From Porticoccus sp. (GTDB taxonomy: Bacteria; Pseudomonadota; Gammaproteobacteria; Pseudomonadales; Porticoccaceae), in contig DRHD01000210.1 in NCBI GenBank assembly GCA_011049795.1, forward strand, positions 1-5,488: DNA of 5,488 bases, written 5' to 3'. The notes under the pieces were generated by a model. It saw only the letters and a program-made list of their open reading frames with translations, searched no databases and was not told the origin of the DNA. Positions 1 through 5,488 of the stretch are shown one piece after another (position 1 is the stretch's first letter; each line of letters starts with the position of its first letter). The position numbers and the translations under genes are program-made.

Positions 1-633
1 GTGGTTTGTGCTCCACGGCAATTTGATCACACCGATGGCTGTGGCTTTATATTTAGCGCTAGTGACATAACTGATCGCAAGAAGATGGAAGAGACCATTT
101 GGCACCAAGCTAACTACGATAGCTTAACAGAGCTGCCCAACCGCAACTTGTTCAGCGACCGGCTATCCGAGGCCCTAATAAGTGCTAAGCGCAGGGGAAC
201 TGAATTTGCCCTTGTTTTTATTGATCTGGATAACTTCAAGAATATAAACGATTCTCTGGGTCATGCTGCCGGGGATAAGGTATTGCAACAGGCGGCAGAG
301 CGCATTGCCAATTGTTTGCGCGAGAGCGATAGCGTTGCGCGACTGGGTGGCGATGAGTTTGTATTGCTTTTACCCTCGGATGAGGGGCGCACAAATTATG
401 ATCGAGTCACTCAGCGAGTATTAGGTCGGCTAGCGGAATCGTTTCACCCTACGAGCATTGAGGTGTATGCGTCGGGCAGTATTGGGCTGGCTATTTACCC
501 CCACGATGGCGATGATAGTGACACATTGATGATGAATGCTGATACCGCGATGTATCAGGCGAAGCAAGCCGGGCGCAACCAAATCAGTTACTACTCGCAG
601 TCGATGAGCTCAGAGCTAAAGGCCTTGCTGTAA
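1..633 (+). CDS. PAS/GGDEF diguanylate cyclase, 5'-truncated by the window edge
   Basis: Makes the second messenger c-di-GMP from two GTP. The frame is open from base 1; the GTG there is probably an internal valine codon, because the first ~35 residues (GFIFSASDITDRKKMEE) are the tail of a PAS/PAC sensor domain whose start lies outside the window. The GGDEF domain follows at about residues 38-200, starting with the usual YDSLTELPNR. Visible key residues are the metal-binding Asp75 in FIDLDNFK, the substrate-binding NDSLGHAAGD block (83-92) and the active-site loop GGDEF (116-120). An intact inhibitory I-site RESD (107-110) sits exactly five residues before it, so an active, product-inhibited cyclase is expected. 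The protein stops at TAA 631-633, where GGDEF-EAL proteins usually enter the inter-domain linker. The same frame downstream holds a collapsed EAL domain, described separately. The input signal cannot be seen. Confidence 0.93.
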   Translation: MVCAPRQFDHTDGCGFIFSASDITDRKKMEETIWHQANYDSLTELPNRNLFSDRLSEALISAKRRGTEFALVFIDLDNFKNINDSLGHAAGDKVLQQAAERIANCLRESDSVARLGGDEFVLLLPSDEGRTNYDRVTQRVLGRLAESFHPTSIEVYASGSIGLAIYPHDGDDSDTLMMNADTAMYQAKQAGRNQISYYSQSMSSELKALL

Positions 634-753
634 ATGGAGGCCGATCTTCATCGTGGGCTGCAGGAGCAGGGTTATTTGTTTGGACGGCCAATGCTGCCCG
701 AAGAGTTTGTCGCTCAGGCGAATCCTCGGGTAATAAAGGCTGTGAAGCAATAA
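634..753 (+). pseudogene. Collapsed EAL-domain remnant, in frame after the GGDEF stop codon
   Basis: Directly after the TAA of the cyclase, in the same frame, 39 codons run from ATG 634 to TAA 751-753. They begin MEADLHRGL, which matches the start of EAL domains (consensus like LEADLRRAL just after the GGDEF linker). They continue at once with EQGYLFGRPMLPEEF, which matches the far C-terminal end of EAL domains (consensus like GQGYLFSRPLPAEEF). The ~200 or more residues normally between these blocks, including the EAL motif and all metal ligands, are missing. The simplest reading is a former GGDEF-EAL gene with an in-frame internal deletion plus a nonsense codon at the linker. No phosphodiesterase activity is possible. 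The TAAATG junction might allow re-initiation to give a 39-residue peptide, but I see no reason to think it has a function. Confidence 0.8.
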
Positions 754-767
754 CAAGGAACAGAACT

Positions 768-2099
768 ATGCAAGACGCCAAGCTTAAACATCTATTTGGC
801 AACAGTTTTGCAATAGCTACTCTGGTGGGAGGTATCATTGGTCTCGGCATTCTGCGCACGCCGGGAGAGATTGCCGAAGTAGTGACAGATCCCTCGCAGT
901 ATTTAATGTTTTGGCTGTTCGGCGGACTGTTCTCTTTGCTGACACTGGCCGTCATAGGTGAACTGGTGGCCATGACGGCAAGATCTGGTGGACCTTACAC
1001 ATTGGTCGCGCGTGCTTACGGCCCCTATGCTGGATTTTTAATCGGCTGGGTGGACTGGCTTACATTTCCTGCCGTGTTAGCGCTTAAGGCCGTGGTAGTG
1101 GTCGAGTTTGCGGCCTTGCTCTATCCGCCCCTTGCCGCTTATATAACGCCCGGTGCAATTTTAGTAACAACTCTATTTGCGCTTATTCAACTGATGGGCG
1201 GTGCGACGGGCGGTTCAATTCAGCGAGCCGCGGCTGTCGGAATTGCTTGCATTGCGGCCGCAACAGCCATAGCGCTGATTTATGGCGGCATGACCAACAC
1301 CGTCCCCATGTCTTTAGCAAGCGACGAGCAGCATGAGGTCGGTGGCAGCTTAGCCGTAGTGATTGCGGCGATTATTTTCACCTACGATGGCTCTCTCTAC
1401 GCCTCCTATTTTGGTGGTGAAATAAAAGGCGGTGGTCGTGCGGCCGCTGTCAGTGCAATCAAAGGGCTGGTCATTGTAACGAGTTTATATTTAGTTATGA
1501 ACGCCGCGCTGGTTGTTGCGGTGCCACTTCAATTGTTGGCGGGTGAAGAGCTGGCCTTTGCCTCTGCAATGGATTTGTTATTTGGGGTGGGAGCGGGCAG
1601 TCTGATTATTGTCGGCGCGATTCTCACGCTGCTGAGTCAGCAGAACCTTTCTTATATGAGCGGTTCAAGAGTGCTGTTCGCGCTGTCGGTTGATGGTTTG
1701 GCTAGCGACCGTGCAAACAAAGTTGACGAGCGTGGAACGCCCATTGGCGCACTATTGCCCACTTGGGTGCTAGCGGTGCTCTTGATTATTCTTGGTGGTT
1801 TTAATTTCCTTTTAAATCTCTCGGTGCTTTTGTATGTTCTGATCTATGCAAGCTTAGTTTACGGTGTTTTCAGGTTGAGAAAGCAGGAGCCAGAAACTCC
1901 CCGGCCCTTTAGAGCTTTTCTGCATCCCTTTAGTTCCGCTCTTGTGTTGCTTGGATGGATAGCGTTTGGAATGTATATCGCTACTTCTGATCCCATGACG
2001 GCCGTGAATACAGTGGCTTTAGTTGCACTGTCACTGCCAACGTATTATTTGTTGATGCACCTGAAACGAAAGCCCTCAGTGGCCGATAGTTACCGCTAG
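768..2099 (+). CDS. APC-superfamily amino-acid permease, 12 membrane segments
   Basis: An inner-membrane secondary transporter, most likely for an amino acid or a related amine. The ATG at 768 follows a good ribosome-binding site (AAGGAA, 755-760). The 443-residue length is typical of the family. About 12 hydrophobic segments can be placed near residues 12-33, 45-69, 86-118, 126-144, 153-174, 194-213, 227-253, 270-292, 328-347, 349-368, 386-404 and 409-429. Segment 1 carries the unwound substrate-binding motif GGIIGLGILRTPG (21-33). Segment 6 carries its counterpart around TYDGSLYASYFGGEIK (205-220). After segment 8, SGSRVLFALSVDG (298-310) and the nearby GTPIGALLPTW (323-333) match the conserved SR-x-x-x-A-x-x-DG and TP motifs of the APC/LAT group. 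Substrate and transport mode (uptake, proton symport or exchange) cannot be told. It starts 14 bases after the EAL remnant and has no visible promoter, so it may be cotranscribed with the cyclase gene. No convincing terminator follows it. Confidence 0.9.
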   Translation: MQDAKLKHLFGNSFAIATLVGGIIGLGILRTPGEIAEVVTDPSQYLMFWLFGGLFSLLTLAVIGELVAMTARSGGPYTLVARAYGPYAGFLIGWVDWLTFPAVLALKAVVVVEFAALLYPPLAAYITPGAILVTTLFALIQLMGGATGGSIQRAAAVGIACIAAATAIALIYGGMTNTVPMSLASDEQHEVGGSLAVVIAAIIFTYDGSLYASYFGGEIKGGGRAAAVSAIKGLVIVTSLYLVMNAALVVAVPLQLLAGEELAFASAMDLLFGVGAGSLIIVGAILTLLSQQNLSYMSGSRVLFALSVDGLASDRANKVDERGTPIGALLPTWVLAVLLIILGGFNFLLNLSVLLYVLIYASLVYGVFRLRKQEPETPRPFRAFLHPFSSALVLLGWIAFGMYIATSDPMTAVNTVALVALSLPTYYLLMHLKRKPSVADSYR

Positions 2100-2154
2100 C
2101 CTAGAGGGTTCCAGTCGCCAGAGAGTGGCAGGCGTAAATTGTGCTTAATCATCC

Positions 2155-2203
2155 TAAAGTGTCGAAATACTTTACAGTTAGAGTGCTTTGGAACTACTCC
2201 AAA
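2155..2203. promoter_or_regulatory. Two dyads upstream of the sigma-54 promoter, candidate activator sites
   Basis: Two inverted repeats lie close together. The first has TAAAGTGT (2155-2162) against ATACTTTA (2167-2174), with one G-T pair and a CGAA centre. The second has TTTGGA (2187-2192) against TCCAAA (2198-2203) around ACTAC. Their centres are about 31 bases apart, near three helical turns, and lie roughly 100 and 70 bases before the predicted transcription start. Sigma-54 promoters need an enhancer-binding protein on an upstream dyad, which makes these the best candidates here. The two dyads do not share a sequence, so they are not clearly copies of one site. The first could instead be an RNA stem at the 3' end of the permease transcript, although no U-tract follows. 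Confidence 0.35.
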
Positions 2204-2306
2204 AAGTTAAGCTATTGAATTGATTGAATTAAGTATTATTGGCGCGAAAATTGCCTTTAGGCTGGTGCATCATAAAAAAAAGCCTTGATATTACTATTTT
2301 GGAGTA
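2195..2306. repeat. 10-base inverted repeat pairing the upstream spacer with the Shine-Dalgarno region
   Basis: TACTCCAAAA at 2195-2204 is the exact reverse complement of TTTTGGAGTA at 2297-2306, which contains the GGAG ribosome-binding site (2301-2304) of the PEP-CTERM gene. The upstream arm lies before the predicted sigma-54 start (~2266), so only transcripts that enter from upstream would contain both arms and could fold the ribosome-binding site away. The repeat is seen directly. A regulatory role is inference, and the AT-rich sequence makes a chance match possible. Confidence 0.4.
2239..2255 (+). promoter_or_regulatory. Sigma-54 (RpoN) -24/-12 promoter of the PEP-CTERM gene
   Basis: TTGGCGCG (2239-2246), four bases AAAA, then TTGCC (2251-2255). 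Against the sigma-54 consensus YTGGCACG-N4-TTGCW this has only the A-to-G change in the -24 block and a final C. The invariant GG (2241-2242) and GC (2253-2254) are exactly 10 bases apart. The predicted start is near 2266, giving a leader of about 47 bases before ATG 2313. RpoN control of PEP-CTERM genes through the PrsK/PrsR two-component system is known in exosortase-carrying bacteria, so the site fits the gene. Confidence 0.78.
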
Positions 2307-2312
2307 ACACGC

Positions 2313-3122
2313 ATGAAATCTCTGCTTAACAAAGCATTATTACTCGGGGCCAGTTTGGCGGTGAGTATGTCCGCAATGTCCTCAACGATAACCGTAGATG
2401 GAATCAAAACGGCTGGTGAATATATGGGCGCTGACCCTAGCAGCGGATCAGATTCGTTATTGTGGTGGAACGGTCATCACTCTATTTATGACGAAGCGGC
2501 CGGTAATCAGAACGATTTGTTTTGGGAGATTAACGATAACGCTGGATCGTATTCACTGAACCTCTTCTTCGAGATACCCACTTACGCACGACGGATGCTT
2601 TGGGCCGACGGGTGTGATTATAGTGGGACCGGTAGCGATGCTGATTGTAATGTGATTGATGATGCGTATCTGGATGCTTATCTGGACGGATCACATCATG
2701 GCTCCGTCAAAATGGACTACGGAACTCAGACTGGCAGTGAGTACTTCGAACTAAAGGATGACGACGCTAGTGTCGCTAAAATCATGTGGCAGGCTGAAGA
2801 TGGTAACGGTCTGGATGATGATTTCACTTGGGCGACCTCCCGTGAATACCTCATTAAAAGCGGCATATGCGACGAGGATTTGTGTCTTGAATATGACATG
2901 ACGTCGTCTATTGAAATAATGTGGACTGGCCTTGATTCAAAGGCTGCAGCGGACGCCAAGCTTAATAGCATTACCGATATGGAATTGCACCTGTCGGACG
3001 AAGCGAGAGGACTTCCTCCAGTAGTCGTTGTGCCCCCCACGCCTGTTCCTGAGCCAAGTTCCATTGCATTACTTGCTCTAGGCTTGGCCGGACTACGCGT
3101 TTTCCGTAAAGCGCGTCGTTAA
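2313..3122 (+). CDS. Secreted PEP-CTERM protein (exosortase substrate), acidic, function unknown
   Basis: A 269-residue exported protein. ATG 2313 has the Shine-Dalgarno GGAG eight bases upstream. Residues 1-21 form a signal peptide (Lys2, Lys7, then a hydrophobic run to SMSA; cleavage near 21-24). The mature part is acidic and rich in Asp, Gly, Ser and Trp. It opens with ITVDGIKTAGEY (26-37), a start reminiscent of CBM9/DOMON-like sugar-binding beta-sandwich modules; that likeness is tentative. Four cysteines (101, 112, 186, 191) form two close pairs and could make disulphides in the periplasm. A Pro/Val linker (235-245) leads to the PEP-CTERM signal: PEP at 246-248, a hydrophobic helix at about 250-261, and the basic end RVFRKARR. 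Exosortase cleaves such signals and the product is delivered to the surface or exopolysaccharide matrix. The gene stands alone between a sigma-54 promoter and a terminator. The exosortase itself is not in the window. Confidence 0.92.
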   Translation: MKSLLNKALLLGASLAVSMSAMSSTITVDGIKTAGEYMGADPSSGSDSLLWWNGHHSIYDEAAGNQNDLFWEINDNAGSYSLNLFFEIPTYARRMLWADGCDYSGTGSDADCNVIDDAYLDAYLDGSHHGSVKMDYGTQTGSEYFELKDDDASVAKIMWQAEDGNGLDDDFTWATSREYLIKSGICDEDLCLEYDMTSSIEIMWTGLDSKAAADAKLNSITDMELHLSDEARGLPPVVVVPPTPVPEPSSIALLALGLAGLRVFRKARR

Positions 3123-3138
3123 ATACTAAGCTCTCCTT

Positions 3139-3176
3139 TCTAGCCCGCTTGCGTTCATTGCAAACAGCGGGCTAGA
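3139..3176. other. Long hairpin after the PEP-CTERM gene
   Basis: TCTAGCCCGCT (3139-3149) pairs perfectly with AGCGGGCTAGA (3166-3176), an 11-base GC-rich stem around a 16-base loop. TGC (3150-3152) and GCA (3160-3162) in the loop can extend the pairing past a three-base bulge. It starts 16 bases after the stop codon. No U-tract follows on either strand, so it is more likely a 3'-end stabilising stem or an aid to the terminator just downstream than a terminator itself. Confidence 0.65.
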
Positions 3177-3181
3177 TAATT

Positions 3182-3207
3182 AGCCTCGATAAGCTCGGGG
3201 CTTTTTT
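3182..3207 (+). terminator. Intrinsic terminator of the PEP-CTERM gene
   Basis: AGCCTCG (3182-3188) pairs with CGGGGCT (3196-3202), seven pairs with one G-U, around a seven-base loop. Six T residues (3202-3207) follow directly. This is the standard layout for Rho-independent termination on the plus strand. On the minus strand there is no comparable T-run after the stem, so rlmF is not obviously terminated by it. Confidence 0.82.
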
Positions 3208-3221
3208 GTGTCTGTTTAATG

Positions 3222-3239
3222 TTGGTTCTTGGTTCTTGG
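3222..3239. repeat. Short tandem repeat, TTGGTTC x 2.6
   Basis: TTGGTTC occurs at 3222-3228 and 3229-3235, followed by a partial TTGG (3236-3239). It lies between the terminator and the 3' end of the convergent rlmF gene. It is probably slippage sequence with no function, but its copy number could vary between strains. Confidence 0.6.
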
Positions 3240-3261
3240 CGCTAGGCGACAATATTTCAAT

Positions 3262-4167
3262 CTATAAATGGCGCTGGTTTTTGTCGATAAAAGTCCACGC
3301 GATAAAGCGACTCACCTTTTGTCCCTGTGCCATGTCGACGGTTTTTATTTCAAGGGCTTTAGCTTTTTCTAACATGTTGTAAAGTGGTTTGAGGTTATCT
3401 TTTTTTGACACTAGCGAGCTAAACCACAGGCACTGCTCAGCAAACTCCACACTCTGCTCAATCATATTAGCGATAAATTTCACCTCGCCGCCGGGACACC
3501 AAAGTTCGGCATTCTGACCGCCGAAGTTAAGCTTGTCCTGCGTCCCCTTACCAAGATTTTTCCATTTGCGTTGGGTGCCCTTTTTGGCGGCCTCAGTCGA
3601 GGCATGAAAAGGGGGGTTGCACAAGGTGAGGTGAAAAGCATCCTGCGGGCCTATCACGCCTCTAAATATATTCTCGGGCCTTTTTTGTAGCTTAAGGGTG
3701 ATCTTCAATTTATTGCACTGGCTAATATGCTGCGCCACTTTGATGGCAGTAGGGTCTATATCGACACCGGTAAAGTGCCAGCCATATTCACTCTGGCCTA
3801 TGAGTGGGTACACCAGGTTGGCGCCGGTACCGATGTCCAGCACCTTGATATTGCGCCCATGAGGAACCACTTGATTGTTGTCGCTGGCGAGTAGGTCTGC
3901 CAGGTGATGAATATAGTCTACGCGGCCGGGAATCGGCGGACATAGGTAGCCGGCGGGGGTATCCCAGAAGGTAATCTTGTAATGGGTCCTGAGCAGGGCT
4001 CCATTGAGCGCACGCACCGCCTGCTCGTCCTGGAAGTCGATGGTGGTCTGGCCCGCCACACTGAGGTGGGTAAAAGCCTCAAGTTCCGGTGACTGCTTCA
4101 CCAGTCGTGCAAAGTTGTAACCCTCACGGTGTTGGTTACGCGGGTGCAGCTTTGTATGGGTGGTCAT
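3262..4167 (-). CDS. rlmF: 23S rRNA (adenine-1618-N6)-methyltransferase RlmF
   Basis: Transfers a methyl group from S-adenosylmethionine to N6 of A1618 in 23S rRNA in the cytoplasm; a housekeeping ribosome modification. Counting from ATG 4167 (301 residues), LHPRNQHREGY (7-17) is the family's N-terminal signature. CPPIPGRVDYIHHLADLL (76-93) is highly characteristic of RlmF. VLDIGTGAN (109-117) is the SAM-binding motif I, with the acidic VDID (135-138) after the next strand. NPPF (184-187) is the catalytic motif IV of N6-adenine methyltransferases. I chose ATG 4167 because E. coli RlmF (308 residues) has only a short stretch before LHPRN. The frame stays open to a GTG at 4215, which has a possible AGGG ribosome-binding site and would add 16 residues (317 in all); ATG 4167 has no good Shine-Dalgarno, so the longer form remains possible. 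It converges on the PEP-CTERM gene and diverges from the cyclophilin gene, with no functional link to either. Confidence 0.93.
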   Translation of the reverse strand: MTTHTKLHPRNQHREGYNFARLVKQSPELEAFTHLSVAGQTTIDFQDEQAVRALNGALLRTHYKITFWDTPAGYLCPPIPGRVDYIHHLADLLASDNNQVVPHGRNIKVLDIGTGANLVYPLIGQSEYGWHFTGVDIDPTAIKVAQHISQCNKLKITLKLQKRPENIFRGVIGPQDAFHLTLCNPPFHASTEAAKKGTQRKWKNLGKGTQDKLNFGGQNAELWCPGGEVKFIANMIEQSVEFAEQCLWFSSLVSKKDNLKPLYNMLEKAKALEIKTVDMAQGQKVSRFIAWTFIDKNQRHL

Positions 4168-4215
4168 AATCAGGTCATCGTTCGAGGTGAATGCAGGATT
4201 GTACCCCTTTTTCAC

Positions 4216-4401
4216 TCAAACTAGGCCCTGTGTGACCGTCCTTGCTCTGTATGGGGTCTAAGCCGGCCACTAACTAAAGGGTGGTCAAATTAGCTATGCC
4301 ACTACATAAGGCTTTCCACAATGGAGTGAATAAACAATAATGGGCGCCAACATGCATGGTGAATCTATGCGTAATATATAACTCATACGGTCGATCTTTC
4401 A
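4216..4401. other. Divergent spacer between rlmF and the cyclophilin-fusion gene
   Basis: These 186 bases must carry the promoters of both flanking genes, but I find no strong match. An AT-rich TAATATATAA at 4372-4381 is a possible -10 region for the rightward gene, without a good -35. An imperfect dyad, GGCCAC (4265-4270) against GTGGTC (4281-4286) with one G-T pair, could be an operator or chance. A TGG/TGCA pair at 4341-4356 has sigma-54-like spacing but poor sequence. No RNA gene or coding remnant is evident. Confidence 0.4.
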
Positions 4402-5488
4402 GTGATTTTTAAATACCTTCTTCTGACAATACTATCATTAGCCCCCATAGCGTCATTCGCGCAGTCGCAAACCTCAGTTAACCTCGCGCAACAAATGTAT
4501 GTGGCGTATTACGGTAGAGCGGGCGACCCCGCTGGAGTAAACCATTGGGCAGAGCAGTTTGACGGATCTAATAATTTGGACGCCGTTCTGTCAGACTTTG
4601 GTAATTCGCAAGAATACAGCGATAACTTTGCTTCGCTAAGCCATGAGGAGCTCGTCAATGGACTTTTTCAGCAGATGTTCAATCGAAGCCCTGAAACTGA
4701 CGGTTTGAATTTTTATGTGGGGAGACTTGAAAGTGGACAAGCGACACTGGCCTCCATCGCGAAACAGATCGCCGACGGAGCGCAGGACGATGATGAGCTA
4801 TCTCTAGGCAACAAAATTACCGTCGCTAACACTTTTACTGATCGTATTGAATCTGATGCCATTGATTACGCCTCTGCTGATATCAGTGGTGTTAGAACAT
4901 TACTATCAGCCGTCACCTCGTCAGCAAGTTCTGTTGATGCTGCTCTGCTAGAGGTTGCCGCATGGGTGCCACAACCGTCACCGTCGGCGAGTGATTCGAA
5001 CGTTTTCATGACAACTAATTATGGCGTCATAGAGATTGAGTTATTTCATGAACAAGCGCCCATTACTGTGGCTAATTTTCTTGCCTACATTGAAGCGGAA
5101 TTTTACCAAGATCTGATTTTCCACCGTGTTATTAGTGGGTTTATGATTCAAGGGGGTGGCTTTGACATATCTGGTACGGCGAGATCAACTTTTGCGCCCA
5201 TAGCGCTTGAAACCGACAATGAACTTTCAAACGTGCGTGGCAACATTGCCATGGCCAGAACCAGTATACCGAACAGTGCCACTTCTCAGTTTTTTATCAA
5301 TCATGTTGATAACTTGTTTCTTGATTCAACGGGCAGCAATGATGGATATGCTGTGTTTGGGAAGGTTGTAGAAGGCATGGGTGTGGTCGACACCATTGCA
5401 AATTTGGCCACAATTTCAATCGGGTCCTTTGCCGACTTGCCGGCCGAGCCCGTGACTATTGAGTCTGTTGTGCTTGCCAGTGCAACGA
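4402..5488 (+). CDS. Exported DUF4214-cyclophilin fusion (peptidyl-prolyl isomerase), cut by the window end
   Basis: An exported enzyme expected to speed cis-trans isomerisation of prolyl bonds in exported proteins. The frame opens after a stop at 4372-4374. GTG 4402 is the only common start codon before an obvious signal peptide: MIFKYLLLTILSLAPIASFA, with likely cleavage before Gln21. Its ribosome-binding site is weak. Residues ~30-120 hold two DUF4214-like repeats (YGRAGDPAGVNHW, then FNRSPETDGLNFYVGRLESG), helical modules often found in exported or surface proteins. A helical stretch and a Pro/Ser linker (to ~200) lead to a cyclophilin domain from ~201 onward. Active-site residues are in place: FHRVI with Arg242, FMIQGG with Gln250, NSATSQFFIN with Phe298. 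The position of human Trp121 is Phe, as in E. coli cyclophilins, which bind cyclosporin poorly. At least 362 residues are present, and the domain's last strand (TIESVVLASAT) is reached, so only a short tail is probably missing. Confidence 0.88.
   Translation, partial: MIFKYLLLTILSLAPIASFAQSQTSVNLAQQMYVAYYGRAGDPAGVNHWAEQFDGSNNLDAVLSDFGNSQEYSDNFASLSHEELVNGLFQQMFNRSPETDGLNFYVGRLESGQATLASIAKQIADGAQDDDELSLGNKITVANTFTDRIESDAIDYASADISGVRTLLSAVTSSASSVDAALLEVAAWVPQPSPSASDSNVFMTTNYGVIEIELFHEQAPITVANFLAYIEAEFYQDLIFHRVISGFMIQGGGFDISGTARSTFAPIALETDNELSNVRGNIAMARTSIPNSATSQFFINHVDNLFLDSTGSNDGYAVFGKVVEGMGVVDTIANLATISIGSFADLPAEPVTIESVVLASAT

Noticed and set aside
584..973. Minus-strand open frame of 129 codons
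   Set aside because: It lies opposite the cyclase tail, EAL remnant and permease start, which have clear homology on the plus strand. Its translation shows no domain pattern.
2117..2129. GCCA-GAGAG-TGGC hairpin as terminator of the permease gene
   Set aside because: The stem is only four bases and no T-run follows, so it would not terminate transcription by itself.
2253..2262. Small dyad GCCT-TT-AGGC overlapping the -12 element
   Set aside because: Four-base arms are expected by chance, and it overlaps a promoter element that explains the sequence better.
2726..3064. Minus-strand open frame of 112 codons
   Set aside because: It lies wholly inside the PEP-CTERM gene. Its Ser/Gly-rich translation is what the opposite strand of Asp- and Ser-rich coding sequence gives.
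4341..4356. Second sigma-54-like site before the cyclophilin gene
   Set aside because: GG and GC are 10 bases apart, but the -24 block matches only TGG and the -12 block lacks the first T. Such partial matches are common by chance.
4352..4381. Nine-codon open frame ATG...TAA before the cyclophilin gene
   Set aside because: Too short, without a convincing ribosome-binding site, and no leader-peptide features such as codon runs or attenuator stems.
1..5488. CRISPR array, tRNA/rRNA gene, insertion sequence, integron site or phage feature
   Set aside because: Reading both strands I saw no spaced direct repeats, no tRNA-like cloverleaf, no transposase or integrase coding sequence and no terminal inverted repeats.

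Overview
The window looks like chromosomal DNA from a Gram-negative, probably aquatic gammaproteobacterium of roughly 48-50% GC (estimated by eye). Three things support this: an RlmF-type 23S rRNA methyltransferase, a PEP-CTERM exosortase substrate, and a secreted DUF4214 protein. Taxonomy below class is a guess. Two genes run off the window, one at each end.

Layout. (1) Positions 1-753 hold the end of a PAS/GGDEF diguanylate cyclase gene with an intact active-site motif and I-site. Its reading frame stops at 631-633. The same frame then continues for 39 codons that read as the two extreme ends of an EAL phosphodiesterase domain with the middle missing, so the gene appears to descend from a GGDEF-EAL protein that lost its EAL domain. 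(2) Fourteen bases later comes a 443-residue APC-superfamily amino-acid permease (768-2099), with no visible promoter of its own. (3) The gap 2100-2312 holds a strong sigma-54 (-24/-12) promoter match and two upstream dyads. It drives a secreted 269-residue protein (2313-3122) ending in a textbook PEP-CTERM sorting signal. That gene is closed by a long hairpin and then a canonical intrinsic terminator. (4) rlmF lies on the minus strand (3262-4167, open to 4215) and converges on it. (5) A 186-base divergent spacer leads to a gene starting at GTG 4402. It encodes a signal peptide, two DUF4214-like repeats and a cyclophilin peptidyl-prolyl isomerase domain, and is cut by the right edge.

How the parts relate. 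The PEP-CTERM gene looks like an independently regulated single-gene unit. Its sigma-54 promoter fits the PrsK/PrsR-RpoN control known for PEP-CTERM genes. The exosortase, its regulators and any exopolysaccharide cluster must lie elsewhere, since none is in the window. The cyclase remnant and the permease may share a transcript. rlmF is a housekeeping gene unrelated to its neighbours.

The observations most worth follow-up are the collapsed EAL domain, the sigma-54 promoter on the PEP-CTERM gene, a 10-base inverted repeat that could mask that gene's ribosome-binding site only in read-through transcripts, and the DUF4214-cyclophilin fusion. I found no CRISPR array, tRNA, rRNA, insertion sequence or obvious defence system.
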